From Chionis minor (lineage: Eukaryota; Chordata; Aves; Charadriiformes; Chionididae), in assembly GCA_013398295.1 (NCBI GenBank), contig VZSF01008179.1, positions 147,862 through 211,861 on the forward strand: a stretch of 64,000 nucleotides of DNA. The letters are read 5' to 3'. A program made the position numbers and the translations under genes. Positions 35,568 to 46,734 of the stretch are shown one piece after another; positions within the stretch are counted from its first letter, which is position 1; each line of letters opens with the position of its first letter. Under the pieces are notes generated by a model. It was not told the DNA's origin. It ran no database searches and saw only the letters and a list, made by a program, of their open reading frames with translations.

Positions 35568-36293
35568 ATTTGAACTGCTGAACTGAAAAAAAAAAAAAAA
35601 AGAAAAAGATCCCAAACCTGAAAGAGCTTTTCATCTAGTTGCACTATCCATCAAAATCCCATTTAATTACTTTGCAGTAAATTATGGTTGTGCTTCCTTT
35701 CATATCATCCATTCATCACAGAATCTGCTCCTTCTTTGGTCTGCAATGTTGCAAGACGCATCTCATTCAATCGCTCTGAAAGGCTCAAGGACTGATCAAT
35801 ACCCAATCAACAGTTCTGAACTCATACACAAATATGAGTCCATCTTACACCCTCTTTGAGGACCATTTCTGTACACAGGATGGGCTTAGGACCAAGGAGA
35901 ATATTTCTCTTGGTCCAAACATGTATGGGAAAGGGACATGAAAGTCAGTCAGGGAAGAAAAACTTTCCTCCAAAAACACATTGAAGATTTTTGGGTTTAT
36001 ATTTTTCTTTTTAGAAAAAAAAAATGGAAAGGAGCAGAAGGCAGAGACCTCCTTAACTTCTCCTTCCCTCTGTTTTGGAAGGACTGCAGCAAAAGATGAC
36101 CTGTTGTTAAACAACAAAGAATCCACATGGAGCAAGGCCATCAGCAATACCTCAAGCCAAAGGGAAGTCAGCTCTTACTTAGAGCTCAGTTCTTGCAGGG
36201 CTGCCATGAGACCAAAGCTCAGACCTTTTTTGCTGCTTATGAGACTATTTTTAAAAATGAAATGGCAATTCCTGCTGCAACAGAACAACGGGA

Positions 36294-36314
36294 TTTTTTT
36301 TTTTTTTTTTTTTT
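36294..36314. repeat. Poly-T run
   Basis: Uninterrupted run of about 21 T. Confidence 0.95.
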
Positions 36315-36430
36315 GCAAAGAAACTACTTTGCATGGGAAAAAATCCTCATGGCTCCTTGACATGTTTCAGCTAGATCTCAGTAAAATTAAGGAGGTACAG
36401 ACTGATGAGTCGCTCAAAGGTACAGGAAAA

Positions 36431-36492
36431 ATGCCAGTGTATGTCCTGGCATTTGTATACACTTTGAGAGAGAGAAAAATTCTCTCTCAAAG
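36431..36492. other. Two adjacent perfect hairpins
   Basis: ATGCCAG (36431-36437) pairs with CTGGCAT (36446-36452) across an 8-base loop. CTTTGAGAGAGA (36462-36473) pairs with TCTCTCTCAAAG (36481-36492) across a 7-base loop. They lie 9 bases apart. No coding or known RNA context is seen, and stems this short are unlike a microRNA precursor. Confidence 0.7.
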
Positions 36493-36499
36493 ATCGTCT

Positions 36500-38835
36500 C
36501 TCACAACAGAAAGAATTAACAACAGCAATAAAACCTGATGCAGAGAAATAATAGGCAGGTTTAATTTGCTTTACAGCACTGACTTTTAGCATTGCTTGCA
36601 GATACCTCCTGTCTACTGAAATAGATGTATTAGGTCTCCTTCAGCCCAAAATTTACTGTGGTGTACACAGAACAGCCAGGGATGTTTCGTCCATAAGGCA
36701 GCTTAATTCTCTTGGGCTGCTAAGCAATCACCTAGCATTAAGTCTATGTTTTATAATCTGCTTTTGAGATGGTAAGACCTATATATACGTAAAATGAATC
36801 TGTTCACAACCAGTTCGCTTGTCTTAGCCATCTTCTGCGCACTCTTAAGCAACAAACCACCCACTCCAAGGGTCTCCAGATCTGTTCCTCAGAAAAAGGG
36901 GATTTGGGTGGAAATCTTTTGAGTAACCAAGTAACAGACCTGATCTGATTTCTTGCAACATGGCTGAAGAATTACGGCACCTCTTGTGCATCATCAGGCC
37001 ATGCAGAGAAGGACCAAGCTTTCTTCTCCAGGCTCCTCTCCCTAATCTTGCTGGAGTTTGGTGCTTGCACACCAGGAGCCGTGGGTTGAAGAGCTGCTTC
37101 TCCAAGTGACTCAGCAGATGCGGTGCCTTGATGTTCCTCAGAAAAACATAACTGTTCTCCAGCCTAGTAACTTCTCAGTGTGATTAGTGACTCAGTGCCT
37201 GGCTGGAAAAAGGCTGGCAGTGGTCAGGCTGATGAACGGGGAAGAAACTCGGATGAGAGAGAGGAAGCGTGTAGGAGGGGTAGCATTCAGAGGAAAGAAA
37301 GTGGGTAGGAAGTTGTCCCTGGAAGAGGAGAAACTAACCCAAATGTCTGACTTGAAGGATGAAATAAGATGCTGGGTGAAAAGCAAATAACCACAACAGT
37401 GGGCTCGTTTTTTCTGGATGGTGAGGGTAAAGGACCCTTCAGTGCTTGGGGCAAAGAGCCTCCTGCAAAAGGACTCTCGGAGGGTGGCAGCAGCCAGGAG
37501 CCGCACCTGCAGACCTTTCTGTGCAGCATCGGAGCCTTAATGATTTCTTTCTGAAAGTGGCTGGGGAAATGCAGACAGGCTGCCAGATAGTGATCAGCTC
37601 GCAGAGGGGTGATCACTATTAGGCAAAGATACCAGCTTTGACATGCAGCGAGGGAAGCGGCCAAGAATTTGGGAAAGCAATCCCAGCTTTCTGTTGCACG
37701 TTCCTCTGCCAAGATACCTCCTGTGTTTACTTTAGAAACCAGAGATGAGCCCTCCTCTTCATAATAATAATAATAAAGCTACAGGGTCACTCAGCTTAGC
37801 AGATGGATTCCTTCCAGCTTGGATTTCTCCTCGTTTACCTGCAGAACCGATGCACTGATGTATCTGGGGCATTATGCAATGTTAATAATGGGGTTTCACA
37901 GGAGATCTGATCGCTGACGATGGGAGGCTGTGGGAAGGAAGCTCCACCAGAGAAAATCAAATCGACCCATGGATCTCATGTGGAACCTGTGGACTTTGCT
38001 CGGGTCTAAGGAGCCCGAGGAGCCACAGGGACTGTGTAGTCCTCTGCAGCAGGAGCTCACTGCTTGCCAGCAAGCTGCTCTCGTTCATTCAACAGAAGTG
38101 CCTCTGTCTCACAAAAGAGCTGCAGGAGCAATCAAGCGGACTGATCACTCCAGTTTTTGCCTTTTCCATGCTCATAGATCCTAAACATCTAGTGATGCCT
38201 ATTGTACCAGGGAAAGAGGCAGAAAGTCTGCAGGAATATTCCCTTGCATTTCTTTTCTATTAGTACTGAACCTAAACCTTAAGCTCTGGATGTGATTGTG
38301 CTGAAATCCTCAAAAGCCTAAGCCCCCCATAGCTTTTTGTGTGTTTTTGCAATTTTCTTCCATGATGCACAGGTAGTATAGAGAATGCTACACCTGTGCC
38401 ATTGGTGGGTTTAACCTGCTAAGGTTTTCTTTTTTACTTTAAAAAATGGAAATGTTTTGTTGTAGTACAAGTAGCTTGTTTACCACATTGAAACAATTTT
38501 TAGCCTTATAATTTTTCACTATAGTCCTGCATGCATTTGAATACAGAAAAGTAGTCTAAAGGAGATGTTTTGACTGAACAAAAATATTTAACTGAACAAA
38601 TCACTCAGAATTTTAGCAACCTTTTTGATTAATAAATTAAGAAATTTCCAACAGTCCATATTGTCTGGAAAAGAATAAGATCAGTTTTCAAGGATTTTTA
38701 CAGGAACAACATATTAATGGGTATTCAGATGTTACAACTACTGTCCTAGAAAGCCCTGCACAACTCTGGATTTTGCTACAATGGTCAACTAATTAATTAA
38801 TGGAACTCAGTTTCACAAATTTCACAGGTTTTGCC
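36500..38835. other. Non-coding; possible conserved stretch near 37700-37960
   Basis: An (ATA)n microsatellite lies at 37760-37776. About 37790-37930 is repeat-free and contains GGGGCATTATGCAATGTTAA and GATCTGATCGCTGACGATGG, a weak candidate for constraint. Nothing else is recognised. Confidence 0.3.
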
Positions 38836-38840
38836 CTATC

Positions 38841-38980
38841 CCTGGAAACATTCCAGGTCCGGTTGCATGGGGCTCTGGTCTAGTAGAAGATGTCCCTGCT
38901 CATTGCAGAAGGGTGGGAATAGATGACTTGTAAAGGTCCCTTCCAAATCAAAATATTCTGTGATTCTATGATTCTATGAA
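38841..38980 (+). mobile_element. CR1 LINE 3' end
   Basis: CCTGGAAACATTCCAGGTCC, GGTTGCATGGGGCTCTGGTC, GATGTCCCTGCTCATTGCAG, GTAAAGGTCCCTTCCAAATC and a terminus of two TGATTCTATG-type units. Sense orientation, 5'-truncated. Confidence 0.95.
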
Positions 38981-38984
38981 ATTA

Positions 38985-41700
38985 TCATTGAGGTTGAGAA
39001 CTTAGCAGGAATAAGAAGGGATCAGTTATTTTACACAAAGCAGAAACACCCGGAGGGCTATAAAGGTTTCTAAGCACTTAATCTACAGGACATTAGCCCA
39101 TTTATAACAAACTAGGAGGGAAAAGAGGAAGATTTCTTCGGAAGGAATAAACTATTCCTTAGTTGCAAGGCTGAAAATGGCAATGGAAACAAAACCATGA
39201 ACACAAGAACATGTTTACCCTTGATGCCACCATCAGATGTTTTTTGCCTTCTGTTCCCTTCCCTTCCTACCCACGCAGAGACACACCTATTGAGACATCC
39301 CTGTCTGTGGAGGCACAATTTACAATTTCTCTGCTCTAGTGCACCTAGGCATTGACCAGAAACATTGAGTGCCCTCAAGGAACTCTTTCTTACATCTTTT
39401 TTCCCTGCTAATACTGCTTAATAATATTTTGAAATCAGAAGTTTAGAACCAGGCGGGTCAAATTTCCAAAACCTGTGGAGGTATTTCAAGGGGAGGTATT
39501 TCATGGGAGGGTCAGTTTGGTTGACTGCACACGGGCATCTCACACCCTTCCAGCTATACTTGGAGATCCTACCTGGCTCCCAGCTGCCACTCTAGAAGGG
39601 CACAGGTCTTTTTCTGTAGGACCTGTGTGGTAGCTGCCAGCCTCACTGGCGTGTCTTGGCTACCATTGGGAATCTATGGCAGAACTATGTGTCTTGATGT
39701 GGTCCACTCAGTTGGGTGGGATTCAGCTCACCACTCTGCAGGCTACAGCACAGACCTGAGCTGCCCATTCTAGGTTTTCCATGTGGCTGATGGAGACAAA
39801 AAAGCACCACTAAGATGCAAGTAATTTGGCCTAGTTTAGGTATCTGTTTCAAGGTGGAGTCATGTGTTAGACTCCACTGACTATAAAAGAGTTATACCTC
39901 AGGTGGGAATTACTGACACCAGGTGTTTAGTGAGATGAATCCCACCTTTAACTAAGGATCATGTGTTCAGGTGATAAACAGAAGTTTTGTATTCAGTTGT
40001 ACCAAACAAAGACCTGGTTCTGGAGGAGCTCCAGAGAGACTTGCTGAGAGGAGAAGTGGGGGCTGCAGTGGGGTAGGAACTCCCTCCATGGGAAGCGTAA
40101 CAAATACAGGAACAGAGACCCAAACCCAGCAATTCCCAAAGCATCCTAAACCAGGGCAGGGAAACTCTCACCGAGACATGAAATTCTGAACTGAAGATTC
40201 AGGACCGTTCCCTTCACTTGCCTCCATTAAGACAAGTTTCCTCAGCTGGGGCAGGGGAACTGGTGAGAGACAATCCCAAAAGTCTAGGAATTCTGACAAA
40301 ATTATTCAAGAAAAAAAAGAGCTTCTTTCTTACGAATTTCTCTTCAACAGCACTGTAATCTTATTGCTTCATCAATGTATACGCTTTCCAAGCTAGGCCA
40401 CCCATTAGCTCATCTTCTCTAGACCACTGGCTATTGCATTTCAGACACTAGATTCACCTGGAGCAAACCCAGCAGCTTTTGTTCAGCTGAATCATCTTCT
40501 TCAGAAAGGTACCCAGTCTTGATCCAAAGATATCCAGAGATGGGGAATCTACCAGTTCCCCCTGATGGCTAACCACTTTCATGGGTAAGAGCTGCTAGCG
40601 CTGCTGAAGCCGATCGCTTGTGGCAGCGGTGGCATAGACCATGGTGCAGAGACTTACGCAAAAGGAATATGGTTTTCCAGATGTGGGCCTTGCAGGTGCT
40701 AATTTTGACTCCACTGAAATCAGCGAGACCTGAATCCTGTCTAGGATCGGAAGCAAGAAGGGGAGGACAGTCAGTCCCCCACAATTTTTAATCTCGTTTT
40801 GGTTTACGTCCCTAATAATTAGAGGCTTCAGCCGGTCCCAACAAGAGATCATTTATTTCTTCTGCTGAAAAATGAGTTTGTAAGCAAATATGCTGGATCT
40901 CTCTTGGAAGTGCTTCTGCTGGGTATTCACTTTAATGAGGGTGATCTCACCAACCGAAGAGGGAGTTGGTGGTGGGGAGGAGGGGAAGGCTTGCACTGCT
41001 TAAGGAGGCTCGTGGGGGAGGATGGGGGACCTCCCTCCCCTCCACTCCATGCTGCTATCCCCTCAGCTCCCTACCACGCCAACCTCCTTTTACTTTCTGA
41101 GCAGCAAGCTGCTACTGCTGGTGTTATTGACACATATTTCAAACAAGCCCGTGCAAGGGACTCGAGACACATTACATTGCACATGGTGCCCCGGGCCACA
41201 GATTCGCCTCCTTACACCGACAGCACGTTTTGCTTCATAAAGAATGTGCAGGCCTTCACCTCGAGCTATTTATCTGGTGTGCTCAGAAGAAATAAGAGAG
41301 AGGCAGAAAGCCCTACATGCCCATGTTGGCTGTTAACCCCGTACTACATACCCCAGAAGTGGCCAAACATTGACCTCTCTCTGCATGAGGTCTGGGCCAC
41401 CCTCTGCTGAGGAACCTGGACCGCTGCCTGCAGACCGTTCCCCAGCTTTCTGTGCACCTGCATTTAGGAAAATGGCTTCTTGCACCTCTTTGTAAGTGCA
41501 CCGACGCATGCATAAAGCTACTAGTATATGTGCCATCACAGAGAGTGACCAGAGCTCCCAGACTCATATCATCCCACACTGGAAGAAGACAACTATCTGA
41601 TGTACAAAAGTTGCTGATACACACCTCTTTCCAGGATCAGGATAATCTTCCCGTGCTGTTAGCAAGATACTTTTTTCCTGCTTTGTCTAAATCTTTCCGT
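38985..41700. other. Non-coding; partial foldback-family pieces and a weak conserved candidate
   Basis: At about 39845-39950 the phrases CTCCACTGACTATAAAAG and GAGATGAATCCCACC resemble the foldback family. The stretch about 41090-41290 is unique, with preserved CpGs (AAGCCCGTGCAAGGGACTCG, ACACCGACAGCACG, CTCGAGCTATTTATC), and could be constrained. No exon of WNT3A or any other gene is recognised. Confidence 0.35.
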
Positions 41701-41702
41701 CA

Positions 41703-41842
41703 TTATTATTATAATGATAATAACAATAATTATTACGATTATGCCTTGAACTTGAGTCTAGGATTAGGGCTACCATTGTGTTAAGAGCTTGACGGAGAAA
41801 CGTCAAGGAGCCGATTCCTGCTGTAGAAAGCTCACTGTCTGC
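41703..41842 (-). repeat. Ancient L2/CR1-like repeat tail, copy 3 (antisense)
   Basis: Read on the minus strand it gives AGTGAGCTTTCTACAGCAGG, then CTCTTAACACAATGGTAGCC, CTAATCCTAGACTC and an ATT/ATA-rich end. This is the same order as the copy at 3975. The plus-strand ATTATTATT stretch at 41703-41735 is its AAT-rich tail. A small perfect hairpin (CTTGACG/CGTCAAG, 41788-41807) has arisen inside it. Confidence 0.55.
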
Positions 41843-42071
41843 ATTCAGGCAGGACATGAAGGGGTGAACGAAAGAGAGAAAAGGGGCCAGGAATGAGGTA
41901 GAATGAGAGGCAGCAGTCAGTAGAAAATGAAGAGCAGTTAGCAGAATAGCAGGAGTCAGCACTGGTGCCTTGCCTAAGCAAACCCCGCTCCTCGTCTGTG
42001 TCCACACATGTCAAATCTCAGCAGGGAGAAGGGGAATGCTCCCTTCAATTTCCCAGCTGCAGAAACGTGGA

Positions 42072-42093
42072 TTTTTTTTTTTTTTTTTTTTTT
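42072..42093. repeat. Poly-T run
   Basis: Uninterrupted run of about 22 T. Confidence 0.95.
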
Positions 42094-42396
42094 ACATAGC
42101 AGTGGGAGAGCCTTTAGAAGCTGCGCACAGGTCTGATCGCTGCCATTGCTTCTTCACTGATAGAGCTCTGTTTCAAGTATGTCAAATGCTCAGAAAAACC
42201 CCTTTCTCTGTGGCAAAATCAGGGTGGAGAACTTTCCACCACAAAAAAACCCTACATAACTCTTACCTTGAGAAGAGATACTTGCAGTCATGTCCCTTTT
42301 CAGGGCTGGAAAGCTGCCAGGGATCTGGGGTAAGGAGTTGCTAACTCGTGCCATACTAATAATTCTTCATTTCACCCACCTTTTTTACTGTCTCTT

Positions 42397-42518
42397 TAGA
42401 TTAGATTTGAAGAGCTTCAGGGCAGGGACTGTCTCTCGCTATATGTGCATATGGACAAGGAACCTTTCAATTTCCTTGGAACTGGCAATTGCTGATGTAT
42501 TGTAATTAATAAATAATT
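42397..42518 (+). repeat. Ancient L2/CR1-like repeat tail, copy 2
   Basis: TTAGATTAGATTTGAAGAGC, TTCAGGGCAGGGACTGTCTC and the final GTAATTAATAAATAATTGG match the same family as 3975-4100. The central TAGCACAATGGGG part is badly degraded. Confidence 0.6.
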
Positions 42519-42519
42519 G

Positions 42520-45500
42520 GGAGGATTTTGAAAAGTGAGGTGTGAAATGACAACAAAGTGACTGACAGGGGTCTAAAATTTTTTAAGAGGTTGTTTTTTT
42601 TTCACAAACAGTTAAAAAGTACACAGGTTTCCTGGCTGTATACAAGAAAAAGGAATTAATGCCTCTACCTGAACTGTGACACAGGAGCACCGAACTACAG
42701 TCTAGGTCAGGGAGGGTAAAAGAAAAGGCTGCCCAAGTGGAGCAGCATGAGAAATTTCGGTAAAGTGAATGTAATTCCCTAAGTGAACACCTTCACTCCT
42801 GCCAAAAAATGACAATTTGGTGAAATCCTGTGGAATAGTTTAAAAATCATCCCTCAGCTCATAACACTGCCCATGAATCTCAGACTCACTCCATTTCTAC
42901 GTGCACTCAGGAACAACATCAGATGAGTGGGAAACTGTGAACATAGTGAATATAAATCAGGATTAAGTCAGGCAGATAAGCGATAAGGGAAGCTCAAGCC
43001 ACGAGCGAATAATCCATGACTAGTAGTGATAAGAATATGAGAATGACCGATAAATAATTGTTTAATATATTGTTAGAGAATATGCAGCGACATTCACACA
43101 CGCTCATACATAAACAAACATTTATAGTCCCTAATAATATATTAACCATATGTAGATAAACAAGGAGATAAAGAATGAAGGGAATCTAGGATATTTCTGG
43201 GTAACTGCTGTTAACATTTGCAATAAATCTCTAAGTGATGATGGAAAACAAGAGAATGCCAAATAGGTTAGGAATCTACTGTGCTGTTAAAGAGCAAATG
43301 GATAACTGTAAATCTGTTATCTGACCCAAAACGAAAATGGATGATACAAGACTGAACCCATGGAGAAAAAAGTAGTAATATAATTAGTGGTAGTAACCAC
43401 ATTTATAAGGAAAATTAATTTCATGCAATTTTTGAATGAGATTGTTAAACATAGGTGACAAAAGTAATTGTGTTGATATAGCATTCCTGTCAGAATATAA
43501 AGAAAAAGACTGAATAAAGAATTCAAAGTGTTAATATATAGGATCAATATAGTACACAATATATACATGCAGAGCTGACGGCTCTCCAGTATCATTCTGC
43601 GAAGCAATCATCATCCAATGGGGCTGTTTCTAACTGAAACTCTCTGAGATCATCTCAGTGCTATTTAACTTGCTTATCAATGGTTCAAAAAACTCCTCCA
43701 TCACATTGTTAATTGAAAAAGTGTGTAGGACGCTGAAACACCAGGGGAGTGAGAGTGAAGGATACAGAGAGGGTAGCAGCACCAAATGAGGGATCAGGAT
43801 TTGTCCACCTAAAGCCACCTTCATGCCCCAGATGCTAAGTCAGGCTGCAGGAGTGACGTAAGCCACGTTGAGGCTCCAAGAGGATGCAGGGATTTGGGGA
43901 CTGACCCCCATGGTGTGAATACCGAGCACAACAGGGCTGACTAGGAGAGAGAAGACAAAGGAGAGTGTAACCTCTGCACAGAACACCGGAGAGGACACTA
44001 CAAAAATACCACATCCAGATGTACTGAAAAGCTGGAGAAGGCCCAGAGTGGCAGAAAGACATCTAAGTTTGAGAGGAACAACTGATTCATACCATCTGCA
44101 GTCCATAGCTGCTACTTCATTCCTCCCTTTACAGACAACGAGGAAAGCAGACACAGGATTGAAGCCATTCACATACAGGAGATGCTTTAAATATTACCAA
44201 AGCTTCTTCCTGGTGACTCAGAGAGAGCTAGAGTTTTGACCTGAGTTATTCATTACTTTCTTGATCTCCGATGCCACCGATAAGTTCCTCTGAGGTCTAA
44301 GAATAGAGATCTGAATGAGGACTACAGGAATTTTAGGAAATGCTGCCTTGAACAGCTTTCTAAATGCTCGAGCACAAACACAAGATATTAGGCCTGAGAA
44401 AGGAGTGACCAGGTGTAGCTCTTGGACATCATGGTCATAATGGTCCTGAAGAGGCAGAATCATACTCAGATTTCCTTGAAGGCTTCCCACCCAAGTAGTG
44501 ACTCAACCTTATTGTTTTAGGTAAGGAATCTGACACGATCAGGCTCAAGATGGTCCACGGCTTCAGGCCATAAAGTCCCCTATCACCAAGTGCTATAAAA
44601 TTCTCTGATCAGAGGAGCATTCACCACGAACCCTCAAAGGGCTGAGTAGCAAGATCTGCCTTAGACAATGGGATGTAATATATCTACAACCATATAAATA
44701 GCTAGTTGGATGAGAGTTGGATAAGATCATGGCTTTACAATGCTGCCCCTCCTGCTTTTAACCCATCCCAGCACTAGCTGAAACCAGGATGTGGCAAGCC
44801 TCAAAGGGATTTATGCCTTGAAATTACCAGCTTTCTTCAGCCTTACAGGAATAAGGATGTTGATTCTCACCAGCAAATTGCTCCCACTCAGCACTGACTT
44901 TCCTTGTTGATCCTTTTAGCACCACCTTTTTGTTTAGAGCATCTAATCACTTATCAGCAAAGGTCCTAAACTAAAAACGCTGTTTGGAAACATCTGAGCT
45001 GTGGCCGTTTCATTCCATTGTCCTGCAGCATCCTGCTCAAGAAAGGCTTTTTTGCCCCAGACTCTCCCTGTAAGTGATACTCTTCTCAGTTTGGGTCATT
45101 GTGAAAGACACCGTGTGCTAGCAGAAGAAAAGGAATTGTCTTGCTGCAATTTCTATGCTGCTTGCTGTGACAGGACAGAAATGTCTCTTCGGTACCCAGA
45201 ATCTGGTTGGCGCCAGAGCTCTGGGAACAGACTGAAAGGCGTGGGTTGTTTTTGGATGAATCATGTTTTTAATCATCAAACACTGCCAATCAGAACTGCA
45301 GCAGATTTTCCCCAGTTTTTTTGTTTTACCTTAAGAATGATAATTTCAGACTCACAACTCTGGATTGAGCACAGATAGGTACTTCACAAGCACTGACTAA
45401 GGAAACCTCACCGCCCTCTTGTTTGAGATGGAGAACCTTCAACAATAAAACGTTAGGTGATTTATGAACCTGTCGTTACTGGAGCTGGCATTAGATTTGA

Positions 45501-45565
45501 GATAATAATCCTTCCAGCATGCACATGGATCAATTATATCAGTGACTAACTTTAATTAGGAGAGA
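42520..45565. other. Non-coding, AT-rich, nothing recognised
   Basis: About 43000-43560 is notably AT-rich. The block 43640-44530 is denser in GC but has no domain in any frame and no repeat I can name. No exon boundaries pair up with a sensible open frame. Confidence 0.45.
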
Positions 45566-45569
45566 AGAT

Positions 45570-45720
45570 GGCGTAGTTATTAAGGCATGGGTAGAGGACT
45601 GTGGGTTCAATACCTTATTGCACAAAAGATCCCCTGTGGACTTGAGGCAAATCAGGCATTTTGGTTTGCCTCAATTTCCCATCTGTGAAGTGGGAATAAA
45701 ATTATCCTATGCATTCACAA
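45570..45720 (+). mobile_element. MIR-class (tRNA-derived, CORE) SINE
   Basis: TGGCGTAGTTATTAAGGCAT resembles a tRNA box A region and GTGGGTTCAATACC a box B. GGCAAATCAGGCATT, then GCCTCAATTTCCCATCTGTG and AAGTGGGAATAAAATTATCC, reproduce the MIR core phrase (CCTCAGTTTCCTCATCTGTA, AAATGGGATAATAATA). Orientation is sense on plus. Confidence 0.75.
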
Positions 45721-46301
45721 AAATAGCCACATATTTAAGGAATTAAAGACAAAGGCCACTAACACTTAGATGATGGATTATTAACAAACAAGCCATTTTG
45801 TAGTGGTAAACTGAGTCTCATGCCAACCACAGGAACACCGGAACAGAAGGTAGCTGATGGATCACTGAATGTATTTGCTTTTGGAAGAGCTGCAAAGATG
45901 CACATCATCATCATGTCTCTGCCTATAACCAGCTGGTTAACAGTAAGTATGAAAGAGTATGCAAAACTTCCTTCACTATAACACCTATGAACACTATTTT
46001 GGGTGGGGGAGCCTATTTCTATGTAGGAATCCCCCCCCATCTCATCCATAAATTTTTCTCCTTGCAGTCTTAGGAGCAACACCAAACATAGTTGTCTTCT
46101 ACAGTTCCAGTAAAGCCTTGTCTGATCACTGGTGGATTTTTGTTTTCAACCTTTCAACCCACTTTACTAGGCAGGGAAGATGGTGGGAAGCTGGAAATTT
46201 CCTTCTCTCCCTCCAAGGTCAATCACATTTGCTCCCGCTTTACCCGATGCCCCAGCTGAGCTATGGATCAATACATGAGCAAGTATGTAAGGACAGGGTG
46301 T

Positions 46302-46350
46302 CCCAGGTGCTTAAACATGTGGTTAAGTGTTTGGCTGAACCAAAGTTTTC
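46302..46350. repeat. Ancient dispersed repeat fragment
   Basis: CCAGGTGCTTAAACATGTGG, TTAAGTGTTTGGCTGAACC matches the archosaur/turtle phrase seen at 34810-34880 (AGCATGTGCTTAAGTGCTTT, GCTGAATC). Confidence 0.45.
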
Positions 46351-46609
46351 ATAAGGATTAGATTTAATGCAATAACGGTGAGTAACCCCACACATGACCC
46401 AGATTTTCCCATGTTAGATGCTGTAACATTGGACCCTACCCTGAAGAAACTGCTGTTGTGTTTTAAATCAAGACTTTTAAAATTTAAAAGCATGAAAATC
46501 TTCAAATGTTTAAAAAAAACCCCACACCAAACCCAAAAAACCACAAAAACTCCTTTCAGGTAAAATTTCCAAAAAATCTATGTTCAGTTCTACTTTACCA
46601 ACTATAATT

Positions 46610-46730
46610 ACAGAATCAGAGAATGGTCAGGGTTGGAAGGGACCCCTAGAGATCATCTAGTCCAACCTCCCTGCTAAACCAGGCTCACCTAGAGCAGGTT
46701 GCACAGGATCACATCCAGGCAGGTTTGGAT
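46610..46730 (-). mobile_element. CR1 LINE 3' end, well preserved
   Basis: Starts ACAGAATCAGAGAATGGTCA and continues GGGTTGGAAGGGACCCCTAG, AGATCATCTAGTCCAACCTC, CCTGCTAAACCAGGCTCACC, TAGAGCAGGTTGCACAGGAT. It is close to an avian CR1 consensus in antisense orientation and is the least diverged copy here, so relatively young. Confidence 0.96.
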
Positions 46731-46734
46731 AATC

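Noticed and set aside
36431..36492. MicroRNA precursor
   Set aside because: Stems of 7 and 12 bp are far shorter than the roughly 30-bp stem a precursor needs.
35981..36538. Plus-strand frame of 185 codons
   Set aside because: It crosses a 21-base poly-T run and a simple hairpin stretch, with no domain and no plausible splice context.
43256..43270. Possible SYPIW-like exon 1 end (CCAAATAGGTTAGG)
   Set aside because: Reverse translation does not give Tyr-Pro-Ile-Trp-Trp and no donor or signal peptide frame is present.
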